Part shown: positions 1 through 4,741 of the stretch, piece by piece
Layout: each line of letters opens with the position of its first letter
Position numbering within the stretch: position 1 is the stretch's first letter
Source: Stenotrophomonas sp.
GTDB lineage: Bacteria > Pseudomonadota > Gammaproteobacteria > Xanthomonadales > Xanthomonadaceae
DNA length: 5,213 nt
Assembly (NCBI GenBank): GCA_003248565.1
Contig: QFOV01000237.1
Location: forward strand, 1-5,213
Direction of reading: 5' to 3'
Made by a program: the position numbers and the translations under genes
The notes under the pieces: model-generated
Told to the model about the DNA's origin: nothing
Database searches by the model: none
Seen by the model: the letters and a program-made list of their open reading frames with translations, nothing else

Positions 1-62
1 CCGATCCGCCGGAGCGTCCGCAGCCTGGCGCGAAGCGCCCGTTCCTGCGGGTAGTCAAATAA
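1..62 (+). CDS. 3' end of an unidentified plus-strand gene (partial)
   Basis: Reading from base 3, the frame gives a tail DPPERPQPGAKRPFLRVVK and stops at TAA (60-62). The first two bases complete a codon that starts outside the window. This frame is preferred because its stop is followed five bases later by a strong intrinsic terminator, as expected for the last gene of a transcript. Of the other two plus frames, one stops at 52-54 and the other runs on through the terminator. The tail is basic and proline-rich, with no recognisable domain in 19 residues, so no function can be given. The gene converges on the minus-strand run that ends at 388. Confidence 0.6.
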   Translation, partial: DPPERPQPGAKRPFLRVVK

Positions 63-66
63 TTCC

Positions 67-95
67 ACCGCCGCCGCAAGGCGGCGGTTTTGTTT
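67..95 (+). terminator. Rho-independent terminator with GCAA tetraloop
   Basis: An 8-bp all-GC stem (CCGCCGCC at 68-75, GGCGGCGG at 80-87) closes on a GCAA loop (76-79), a stable GNRA-type tetraloop. A67-T88 can add a ninth pair. The right arm runs directly into TTTTGTTT (88-95). The U-tract lies on the plus-strand side, so it ends transcription of the gene that stops at 62. The minus-strand side has only a short AATT, so it is unlikely to work well in reverse. Confidence 0.85.
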
Positions 96-105
96 GGGCG
101 TCTGT

Positions 106-127
106 GTAGCGCCGAGCCATGCTCGGC
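106..127 (+). repeat. SMAG-type REP palindrome, GTAG head, plus orientation
   Basis: GTAG (106-109) is followed after one base by a perfect 7-bp hairpin, GCCGAGC (111-117) and GCTCGGC (121-127), with a CAT loop. This is the layout of the Stenotrophomonas GTAG REP family (SMAG), whose head tetranucleotide and hairpin are the kind of signal handled by RAYT (TnpA-REP) tyrosine transposases. A further outer inverted repeat, AGCGCC (108-113) with GGCGCT (129-134), allows an alternative longer fold. It differs from the two left-pointing copies in having C rather than T after GTAG. No RAYT gene is present in this window. Confidence 0.85.
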
Positions 128-157
128 TGGCGCTTTCCACGCGAGCCCAGCAGCTGC

Positions 158-184
158 TTGTGGGAGCGGCGTCAGCCGCGAAGC
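158..184 (+). repeat. Second REP-like family, left arm of an inverted pair
   Basis: This 27-base element begins TTGTGGGAGCGGC and contains the hairpin GCGGC (166-170), loop GTCA, GCCGC (175-179), then GAAGC. It resembles the GTGGGAGC-type REP sequences common in Pseudomonas and xanthomonads. Its reverse complement recurs at 232-258 with a single mismatch. The family name is uncertain; the inverted match is read directly. Confidence 0.75.
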
Positions 185-231
185 CGAGGATCTGTCAGTT
201 CGCTGGCATGCCCGCAACTTCCAGTGCATCA

Positions 232-258
232 GCTTCGCGGCTGACGCGGCTCCCACAA
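232..258 (-). repeat. Second REP-like family, right arm of an inverted pair
   Basis: This is the reverse complement of 158-184 at 26 of 27 positions. The one difference (G at 248, where a perfect copy would have C) falls inside the internal hairpin and breaks its middle pair, so this arm folds less well alone. The two arms can still pair with each other across the 47 bp between them. Paired, oppositely oriented REPs of this spacing are the usual doublet (REPIN/BIME-like) form. Confidence 0.75.
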
Positions 259-262
259 AAAG

Positions 263-319
263 CGTGCAGCGTTATGGGTTTGTCGGTGATGCCCCTGCCG
301 AGCATGGCTCGGCACTACC
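263..319. repeat. 57-bp tandem repeat, copy 1
   Basis: The unit starts CGTGCAG, contains TTATGGGTTTGTCGGTGATG, and ends with a left-pointing SMAG palindrome (296-318). It matches 324-380 at 56 of 57 positions (C270 against T331). The period is 61 bp, with CATC between the copies. The near identity points to a recent duplication of the SMAG element together with its flank. Confidence 0.9.
296..318 (-). repeat. SMAG-type REP palindrome, minus orientation, copy 1
   Basis: Read on the minus strand this is GTAG, then TGCCGAGC, a CAT loop and GCTCGGCA: the GTAG head with an 8-bp perfect stem. The head faces away from the DUF3301 gene and toward 319. It sits inside tandem copy 1 and is identical to the element at 357-379. 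Confidence 0.88.
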
Positions 320-323
320 CATC

Positions 324-380
324 CGTGCAGTGTTATGGGTTTGTCGGTGATGCCCCTGCCGAGCATGGCTCGGCACTACC
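324..380. repeat. 57-bp tandem repeat, copy 2
   Basis: Second copy of the unit at 263-319, differing only at T331. It ends 7 bp before the stop codon of the DUF3301 gene, which reads in from the right. Its last 24 bases hold the second left-pointing SMAG palindrome. Confidence 0.9.
357..379 (-). repeat. SMAG-type REP palindrome, minus orientation, copy 2
   Basis: Identical to 296-318. It lies 8 bp downstream of the DUF3301 stop codon (388-390, minus strand). No T-rich intrinsic terminator is seen at the end of the minus-strand run, so this hairpin is the most likely 3'-end structure of that mRNA. That role is inferred. Confidence 0.88.
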
Positions 381-387
381 GGTTGGA

Positions 388-738
388 TCAGATGTCTTCG
401 GCTTCTTCGGTGCTTTTGCGCAGGCGGCCGATCTGTGCGGCGGCCGGGCCGCTGAAGGAGACCAGTTCGCGGCCGCGCAGCACCATGCGCCCGGTGTGGC
501 GATCCTGGCCGTCATAGGAGTAGTCGAAACGGAAGCTGCGTTCGAAGCCCAGCCAGCCGTTGGGCAGGCGGCACAGGCGCAGGCCGGTGCTGTGCACGCT
601 CTGGTCCAGCCACTGCACGTCGGCAGCACGGCAGGCGTTGCGGCCCAGTTCGGTGGCGCGGTCGGCAGCGGCGCGGGAGCGGTCCCAGAACGCAAAACCA
701 ATCGCGCCGACAATCATCAGGATAAGAAGGGTAGGCAT
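388..738 (-). CDS. DUF3301 domain protein, small membrane-anchored protein
   Basis: The 116-residue product matches the DUF3301 family layout. An N-terminal hydrophobic segment (residues about 3-18, PTLLILMIVGAIGFAF) is followed by WDRSRAAADRA, a region with ELGRNACRAADVQWLDQSV (30-48), then LRLCRLPNGWLGFERSFRFDYSYDG (53-77) and a terminal GRMVLRGRELVSF block (83-95). The expected form is one inner-membrane helix with a short soluble domain. The family has no known biochemical function. The start at 738 is forced: the next in-frame codons upstream are CGC, GCT, AGT and a TAA at 750-748. No good Shine-Dalgarno lies before this ATG, whereas a good one precedes the tiny ORF at 768-748 just upstream. 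The gene is the last of the minus-strand run, 74 bp after the DUF2272 gene. Confidence 0.85.
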   Translation of the reverse strand: MPTLLILMIVGAIGFAFWDRSRAAADRATELGRNACRAADVQWLDQSVHSTGLRLCRLPNGWLGFERSFRFDYSYDGQDRHTGRMVLRGRELVSFSGPAAAQIGRLRKSTEEAEDI

Positions 739-747
739 GCGAGCACT

Positions 748-768
748 TTAGGCGATCTGCTCATCCAT
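748..768 (-). other. Possible six-codon leader ORF before the DUF3301 gene
   Basis: ATG at 768-766 opens a frame encoding MDEQIA and closes with TAA at 750-748. It is preceded by AGAGGG (780-775) six bases before the ATG, a better ribosome binding site than anything in front of the DUF3301 start. The DUF3301 ATG lies nine bases after the TAA, in the same frame, close enough for a ribosome to restart. It could be a leader peptide that couples or meters translation, or a chance ORF. A longer open frame on the same strand (from 945) is mostly an out-of-frame shadow of the DUF2272 gene's end. Confidence 0.35.
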
Positions 769-812
769 GCGCAGCCCTCTGTTTGCGGTTGATGGCGGTG
801 CGCGAGCAAGCC

Positions 813-1787
813 TCAGTGCGTCACCGGCGTTGGAATCGGCTCGTCCGGTGGCGGCGGCAACGGCGCGGTCGAATTGAATGCCGGCGCCGGGTTGGTCGCG
901 GTCAACTTCAAGAGTGCGGCCCAATCCTGTCGATTGAGGTTGCACTCTTCCTCCTGGCCGGGTGAGCAGCGCTGTTCAATCGGCGAGCTCGGTACCTGCG
1001 CAGCGTTGGTTTTTGGCAACTCGAGCAGGCCAGTGCGATCAAGCATGAGCTTGCGCATCACTACTGAGTTGGCGACGTTGCCGCCGACCAGATAGAGCGT
1101 GCGGTCGCCGCCCATGTTGGCGCTGACCACGATTTCGCAGTGCGATTTCCAGTTGCCGGCACGGCCGCTGCCCAGCGCCTGAATCAATCCGGCGTAGTTC
1201 AAGGTGCTGCTGCGATCGCGCAGGAAGCACAGCATGTCGCCAGGGGCCGGCTTCTCGCTGGCCGGGTCGGCCAGGCGATACGGCATGCCGTTGCTGCCGC
1301 CCTGGTAGGCGGCCCGGATGTAGTCGATATGGCGTGGTGATCGGGTAAAGCCGGGCACGGCGGCGCGCGTCATCACCCAGGAGATGAAGGCGGCTGACCA
1401 CGGGTTGTCGATCAGGAACGCGCGACAGTCGGTGTCGGTATAGCGGTTGCCGGCCGGCTGCGCGCAGCTGCTGGCGCCGGCAATGGCGCCCATCGGGCCA
1501 AGCGTGCCGCTATCGCGCCAATAGCCGACGACGCGCTGCCAGGCGATCAGGCCGTTGTCAGCCAGATGCTCGTTCTCGGCCTCGGTAACGCCGAGGCTGG
1601 CGATGCGACCATCGCGGTCGATGAAGGGGCGATACCACAGGCGGTGTTCACCGCAGGCCGCCGCAACCACGGCCTTGGCGGTTTCGCTCAGGCCATAGCG
1701 CGGCGGCACGTCACAGGCTTCGGCTGCCATCGCCGGCAGGGTGGGTAACAGCAGGGTCAGGCCGCACAACAGGAATCGGTATGCCAC
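813..1787 (-). CDS. DUF2272 domain protein, predicted secreted CHAP/NlpC-like fold
   Basis: The 324-residue product has a clear Sec signal peptide (MAYRFLLCGLTLLLPTLPAMA, likely cut after residue 21 or 22), so it should act in the periplasm or outside. The DUF2272 core shows PWSAAFISWV (129-138), SPRHIDYI (150-157), APGDMLCF (181-188), HCEIVV (216-221) and VGGNV (234-238). This order resembles CHAP and NlpC/P60 cysteine peptidases (nucleophile on a helix, then PGD, then a histidine strand), but residue 131 is Ser where such enzymes have Cys. The mature part holds eight cysteines (25, 45, 108, 121, 187, 217, 274, 282), an even number that would suit disulfides. The tail from about 300 is proline-rich. 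The start is GTG (1787-1785) with GGAG (1797-1794) six bases before it. It follows nadC by 61 bp on the same strand. Family assignment is good; activity is unknown. Confidence 0.85.
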   Translation of the reverse strand: MAYRFLLCGLTLLLPTLPAMAAEACDVPPRYGLSETAKAVVAAACGEHRLWYRPFIDRDGRIASLGVTEAENEHLADNGLIAWQRVVGYWRDSGTLGPMGAIAGASSCAQPAGNRYTDTDCRAFLIDNPWSAAFISWVMTRAAVPGFTRSPRHIDYIRAAYQGGSNGMPYRLADPASEKPAPGDMLCFLRDRSSTLNYAGLIQALGSGRAGNWKSHCEIVVSANMGGDRTLYLVGGNVANSVVMRKLMLDRTGLLELPKTNAAQVPSSPIEQRCSPGQEEECNLNRQDWAALLKLTATNPAPAFNSTAPLPPPPDEPIPTPVTH

Positions 1788-1793
1788 AGCGGG

Positions 1794-1797
1794 CTCC
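1794..1797 (-). promoter_or_regulatory. Ribosome binding site supporting the GTG start
   Basis: On the minus strand GGAG lies six bases before GTG (1787-1785). The first codon is GTG rather than ATG, and this site together with the signal peptide immediately after it decides the start. Confidence 0.7.
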
Positions 1798-1848
1798 GCG
1801 GGGGATATTGGGGGAGTGTCGCAGCCGGGGCCGTGTGCATGCCGTGAG

Positions 1849-2706
1849 TCAGCGCGGTGGCGGGCCCAGTTTCAGCGACAGATCGATGGCTTGCACGTGT
1901 TTGGTCAGGCCGCCGATGGAAATGCAGTCCACGCCGTCTTCGGCGATGGCGCGCAACGTGCTCATGTCGACGCTGCCGGAGACTTCAAGCGGAATCCGTC
2001 CGGCGGTGATGCGCACGGCATCGCGGCGCATCGCCGCGCTGAAGTCGTCGATCAGGATGCGCTCGCAACCGGCGGTTAGTGCCTCCTGCAGCTGCTGCAG
2101 GTCTTCCACTTCCACTACCAGGGGCAGTTTGGGTTGTTGCGCGCGTGCGGCGTGCACGGCGGCAGTCAATGAGCCGGCCGCGCGGATGTGGTTCTCTTTC
2201 AGCATCACCGTATCGAACAGGCCGATGCGGTGGTTGTCGCCGCCGCCGCAGCGCACCGCGTACTTCTGCGCCAGCCGCAGGCCGGGCAGGGTTTTACGGG
2301 TGTCGAGGATACGTGCCTTGGTGCCTGCCACCGCCGCGACGTAGCGCGCGGTGGTGGTGGCGGTGCCGGACAGGGTCTGCAGGAAGTTGAGCGAGGTGCG
2401 CTCGGCGCTGACCAGGCTGCGGCTGCGGCCGCTCAGGGTGGCCAGCACCGTGCCGGCGCTGACATGGTCGCCTTCCAGCACCCGCCAGTCGATCCGGACC
2501 TGCGGGTCCAGCGCGCGATGGGTGGCGTCGAACCAGGGGCGGCCGGCGATCACCGCGTCCTGCTTGCACAGCAGGTAGGCGACGTCGGCGGCATCGGGCA
2601 ACAGCGCGGCGGTGACGTCGCCGCTGCCGATGTCCTCGGCCAGGGCGCGGGCGACATCGGCGTCAATCTGTTCCTGCGGCGGGGCCAGCGGCGGGTGCGG
2701 CAGCAT
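1849..2706 (-). CDS. nadC: Nicotinate-nucleotide pyrophosphorylase (quinolinate phosphoribosyltransferase)
   Basis: NadC converts quinolinate and PRPP to nicotinate mononucleotide, CO2 and pyrophosphate in de novo NAD synthesis, in the cytoplasm. The 285-residue product has the usual length. It shows the N-terminal EDIGSGDVT (24-32), ERTSLNFLQTLSGTAT (102-117), the active-site stretch ILDTRKTLPGLR (133-144) with AVRCGGGDNHRIGL (150-163) and MLKENHI (168-174), EVEDL (199-203), EVSGSVD (241-247) and the phosphate-binding end ISIGGLTKH (262-270). All basic residues expected to bind quinolinate and PRPP appear present. Its ATG shares one base with the stop of the preceding gene (TAATG at 2708-2704), so the two are probably translationally coupled. 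The partner genes nadA and nadB are not nearby in this window. The DUF2272 gene follows after 61 bp and may be co-transcribed. Confidence 0.97.
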   Translation of the reverse strand: MLPHPPLAPPQEQIDADVARALAEDIGSGDVTAALLPDAADVAYLLCKQDAVIAGRPWFDATHRALDPQVRIDWRVLEGDHVSAGTVLATLSGRSRSLVSAERTSLNFLQTLSGTATTTARYVAAVAGTKARILDTRKTLPGLRLAQKYAVRCGGGDNHRIGLFDTVMLKENHIRAAGSLTAAVHAARAQQPKLPLVVEVEDLQQLQEALTAGCERILIDDFSAAMRRDAVRITAGRIPLEVSGSVDMSTLRAIAEDGVDCISIGGLTKHVQAIDLSLKLGPPPR

Positions 2707-2975
2707 TATTTGGCCGGGAAGTCGGTGATCTGGGCGGTGGCGATGGCTTCATCGGCCAGCAGCACCGGGATGCCGTCATCGACGCGGAAGACCTGCTTGC
2801 GGTCGCCGCTGATCAGGGCCTCGCGCAGCGGCTGGGTCTGCGGACTGCCGTCGGCGCGGATCACGCCGCCGCTGCCGATGGCGCGGTTGAGGGCTTCCAG
2901 GCCGGCGCTTTCCAGCAGGAACAGCGGCTGGCGGGTGTCGGGGGAGACAAGCAGGTCGAGCAGTTTGCGGTCCAT
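2706..2975 (-). CDS. Trm112/YcaR-like small protein lacking cysteines
   Basis: The 89-residue product begins MDRKLLDLLVSPDTRQPL and ends with VFRVDDGIPVLLADEAIAT, matching the two conserved ends of the Trm112/UPF0434 (YcaR) family (E. coli YcaR begins MDHRLLEIIACPVC and carries DGIPVLL). Trm112 proteins are small zinc-ribbon activators of methyltransferases in eukaryotes and archaea; the bacterial role is unclear. Here the CPxC zinc motif is replaced by SPDT (11-14), there is no cysteine anywhere, and about 25 extra residues (roughly 25-55, including RAIGSGGVIRADGS) lie between the two blocks. It therefore cannot bind zinc in the usual way. The start at 2975 aligns with the family start, although no clear ribosome binding site precedes it. 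It is the first gene of the minus-strand run and overlaps nadC by one base. Confidence 0.8.
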   Translation of the reverse strand: MDRKLLDLLVSPDTRQPLFLLESAGLEALNRAIGSGGVIRADGSPQTQPLREALISGDRKQVFRVDDGIPVLLADEAIATAQITDFPAK

Positions 2976-3003
2976 CAGTTCGTGGTCTTGCGGGGAAGAC
3001 GGC

Positions 3004-3010
3004 TAGAATA
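3004..3010. promoter_or_regulatory. Candidate divergent -10 element
   Basis: The sequence TAGAATA reads as TAGAAT on the plus strand (one mismatch to TATAAT), well placed to serve purE with a leader of about 18 bases. It also reads as TATTCT on the minus strand (two mismatches), placed to serve the Trm112-like/nadC run. No convincing -35 is seen for either direction. It is the only AT-rich stretch in the 59-bp divergent gap, which must hold at least one promoter unless transcription enters from further off. Confidence 0.4.
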
Positions 3011-3022
3011 CGTCTTTGCAGC

Positions 3023-3028
3023 AGGTGA
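3023..3028 (+). promoter_or_regulatory. Ribosome binding site of purE
   Basis: AGGTGA ends six bases before the ATG at 3035. It supports this start over later in-frame ATG codons such as the one in GIVMGS, which would remove conserved residues. Confidence 0.7.
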
Positions 3029-3034
3029 CGGCCA

Positions 3035-3538
3035 ATGACCCCCAACCACCCCGCGCCGCTAGTCGGCATCGTGATGGGTTCCCGCTCAGACTGGGAAACC
3101 ATGCAGCACGCCGCCCAGAAGCTTGATGCTTTGGGCGTTCCGTATGAAGTGAAGGTAGTTTCCGCGCACCGGACCCCGGATGTGCTGTTCAGCTATGCCG
3201 AGCAGGCGGGCCCGCGTGGCCTGCGCGCGATCATCGGTGGCGCTGGTGGTGCGGCGCACCTGCCGGGCATGCTGGCTGCCAAGACCGCCGTGCCGGTGCT
3301 GGGCGTGCCGGTGCAGTCCAAGGCACTCAATGGCATGGATTCGCTGCTGTCGATCGTGCAGATGCCGGCGGGTATCCCGGTAGCGACCTTTGCCATCGGC
3401 AACGCTGGTGCATCAAATGCGGCCCTGTTTGCCGCGGCCATGCTGGCCGCCGAGCAGCCGCAGATTGGTGCTGCGCTGGAGGCTTTCCGCGCACGCCAGA
3501 CCGAAGATGTGATGGCCGCGGACGATCCGCGCCAATGA
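3035..3538 (+). CDS. purE: N5-carboxyaminoimidazole ribonucleotide mutase (PurE class I)
   Basis: PurE moves the carboxyl group of N5-CAIR to carbon 4 to give CAIR, a step of de novo purine synthesis in the cytoplasm; it normally forms an octamer. The 167-residue product has the full family pattern: GIVMGSRSDW (11-20, with Ser16 and Asp19), VVSAHRTP (41-48, with the catalytic-type His45 at the same number as in E. coli), GGAGGAAHLPGM (68-79), GVPVQSKALNGMDSLLSIVQMP (90-111) and AIGNAGASNAA (120-130). The GGAGGAAHLPGM and VQS patterns fit the class I bacterial mutase that depends on PurK, in agreement with the next gene. The stop overlaps the purK start by four bases (ATGA), so the two are coupled. 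A good ribosome binding site (AGGTGA) precedes it. Confidence 0.97.
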   Translation: MTPNHPAPLVGIVMGSRSDWETMQHAAQKLDALGVPYEVKVVSAHRTPDVLFSYAEQAGPRGLRAIIGGAGGAAHLPGMLAAKTAVPVLGVPVQSKALNGMDSLLSIVQMPAGIPVATFAIGNAGASNAALFAAAMLAAEQPQIGAALEAFRARQTEDVMAADDPRQ

Positions 3539-4695
3539 TCACGGTTGGCATTCTCGGTGGCGGGCAGCTGGCCCGCATGATGGCGCTGGCGGGAGCTCCG
3601 CTGGGCCTGCGTTTCGTGGTGTTCGATCCGGCCGCCGATGCGTGCGCGGGGCAGGTGGCGCCGCTGCAGGTGGGCAACTTCGATGACACCGAGGCATTGG
3701 CTGAGTTCGCGGCCAAGGTCGACGTGATCACCTTCGATTTCGAAAATGTGCCTGCTGCCAGTGCGCATTGGCTGGCCGAACGCAAGCCGGTGTTCCCGAA
3801 TCCGGCCGCCCTGGCGGTGGCGCAGGATCGGCTCAGTGAAAAGACCTTGTTCCAGGAACTGGGGATAGCGCTGCCGGCATTTGCCGATATCCGCAGCCGC
3901 GATGAATTGGCCGCCAAGGCTGCCGAGTTCGGCATGCCGTGCATTCTCAAGACGCGGCGGTTGGGCTACGACGGCAAGGGCCAGTTTCGCATCCGTGACG
4001 CGGCGGACATCGATGCGGCCTGGCAGACGCTGGGTGCGCAGGTCGACAGGACCGGGCTGATCCTCGAGGGCTTTGTGGCGTTCGAGCGGGAAGTCAGCGT
4101 GGTGGCCGTGCGCGGACGTGATGGCGAATTCCGCGCCTGGCCGCTGACCGCCAACTGGCATGTGAATGGGGTGCTGTCGGCCAGTCTGGCGCCGGCTGCG
4201 CTGTCCGCCGAGCAGCAGGCGACCGCGATTGCCTATGCGCGCCGTGTTGCCGAGCGCTTGGACTACGTTGGCGTATTCGCGCTGGAGCTGTTCTGCCGAG
4301 GCGATGCCTTGCTGGCCAACGAAATGGCGCCGCGCGTGCACAATTCGGGTCACTGGACCAGTGATGGTGCGGAAACCTCGCAGTTCGAGAACCATATCCG
4401 CGCCGTGCTTGGCCTGCCCCTGGGCGATACCCGCATGCTCGGCCACGCCTGCATGCTGAACTGGCTGGGGCAGATGCCCGACGCCAAGGCCGTGCTCGGC
4501 GAAGCTGCCGGTCACTGGCACGACTACGGCAAGCAGGCCCGCGAAGGCCGCAAGGTCGGTCACGCCAACCTGCGTGATGACGCGCCGGCAGCGCTGGCGG
4601 ATGCCTTGCTGCGTGTGGGTGAGGCTCTGGGACGGCAGGAGCAGGTCGCCCCGGTGGTTGAAGTCCTGCGTCGCGGCGGCATGACGGCGAACTAA
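3535..4695 (+). CDS. purK: N5-carboxyaminoimidazole ribonucleotide synthase (PurK)
   Basis: PurK is an ATP-grasp enzyme that joins bicarbonate to AIR using ATP, giving the N5-CAIR that PurE rearranges. The 386-residue product has the glycine-rich start GILGGGQLARMM (5-16), DFENVP (68-73), the ATP-binding segment ILKTRRLGYDGKGQ (137-150), a central EREVSVVAVRGRDG (184-197), and the ATP-grasp end NEMAPRVHNSGHWTSDG (262-278) followed by TSQFENHIRAVLGLPLG (281-297). Length and motifs are normal and the gene looks intact. ATG overlaps the last codon and stop of purE (ATGATC inside CAATGATC). A long open frame on the opposite strand (4743-3193) is a codon-bias shadow of this gene and purE. The 46-bp gap after it has a hairpin but no T-tract. 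Confidence 0.97.
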   Translation: MITVGILGGGQLARMMALAGAPLGLRFVVFDPAADACAGQVAPLQVGNFDDTEALAEFAAKVDVITFDFENVPAASAHWLAERKPVFPNPAALAVAQDRLSEKTLFQELGIALPAFADIRSRDELAAKAAEFGMPCILKTRRLGYDGKGQFRIRDAADIDAAWQTLGAQVDRTGLILEGFVAFEREVSVVAVRGRDGEFRAWPLTANWHVNGVLSASLAPAALSAEQQATAIAYARRVAERLDYVGVFALELFCRGDALLANEMAPRVHNSGHWTSDGAETSQFENHIRAVLGLPLGDTRMLGHACMLNWLGQMPDAKAVLGEAAGHWHDYGKQAREGRKVGHANLRDDAPAALADALLRVGEALGRQEQVAPVVEVLRRGGMTAN

Positions 4696-4710
4696 TCTTT
4701 GCCGGCGTAA

Positions 4711-4736
4711 GGTTCTCCAGTCCCAACTGGAGAACC
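4711..4736 (+). promoter_or_regulatory. Perfect 11-bp hairpin burying the next gene's ribosome binding site
   Basis: GGTTCTCCAGT (4711-4721) and ACTGGAGAACC (4726-4736) pair perfectly around a CCCA loop. The right arm contains GGAGA (4729-4733), the Shine-Dalgarno sequence of the gene that starts at 4742, and the left arm's TCTCC pairs with it. No T-run follows, so it is not a standard intrinsic terminator. It may act as a translation switch in RNA, as a dyad operator in DNA, or as a 3'-end barrier for the purEK mRNA. The structure is read from sequence; the role is inferred. Confidence 0.7.
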
Positions 4737-4741
4737 CCGCC

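Larger units (their letters stand above)
96..387. other. Repeat-filled intergenic region between convergent genes
   Basis: This stretch of about 290 bp carries no gene that I support. Open frames crossing it are made of palindromes and have no family signature. It holds, in order, one SMAG palindrome pointing right (106-127), a second REP-like family as an inverted pair (158-184 and 232-258), and two SMAG palindromes pointing left (296-318 and 357-379) within a tandem duplication. REP elements typically lie between gene ends like this, where they may stabilise mRNA 3' ends or stop convergent transcripts. The layout is read from the sequence; the role is inferred from the known behaviour of REPs. 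Confidence 0.8.

Noticed and set aside
96..387. Repeat cluster considered as a CRISPR array
   Set aside because: The repeats are palindromic REPs in mixed orientation with unequal spacing. Only two tandem units exist, separated by 4 bp, so there are no spacers.
94..792. A 232-codon plus-strand open frame running through the repeats and the DUF3301 gene
   Set aside because: The first part translates REP palindromes and tandem repeats, and the rest is antisense to DUF3301. It begins inside the T-tract of a terminator and has no ribosome binding site.
1788..1848. Gap between nadC and the DUF2272 gene searched for a promoter
   Set aside because: AATATC flanked by C-runs is the only AT-rich spot, and no -35 pairs with it convincingly. 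Co-transcription with nadC is equally likely, so no promoter is called.
4711..4736. Hairpin after purK considered as an intrinsic terminator
   Set aside because: No T-tract follows on either strand, and the right arm carries the next gene's ribosome binding site, so a regulatory or operator role fits better.
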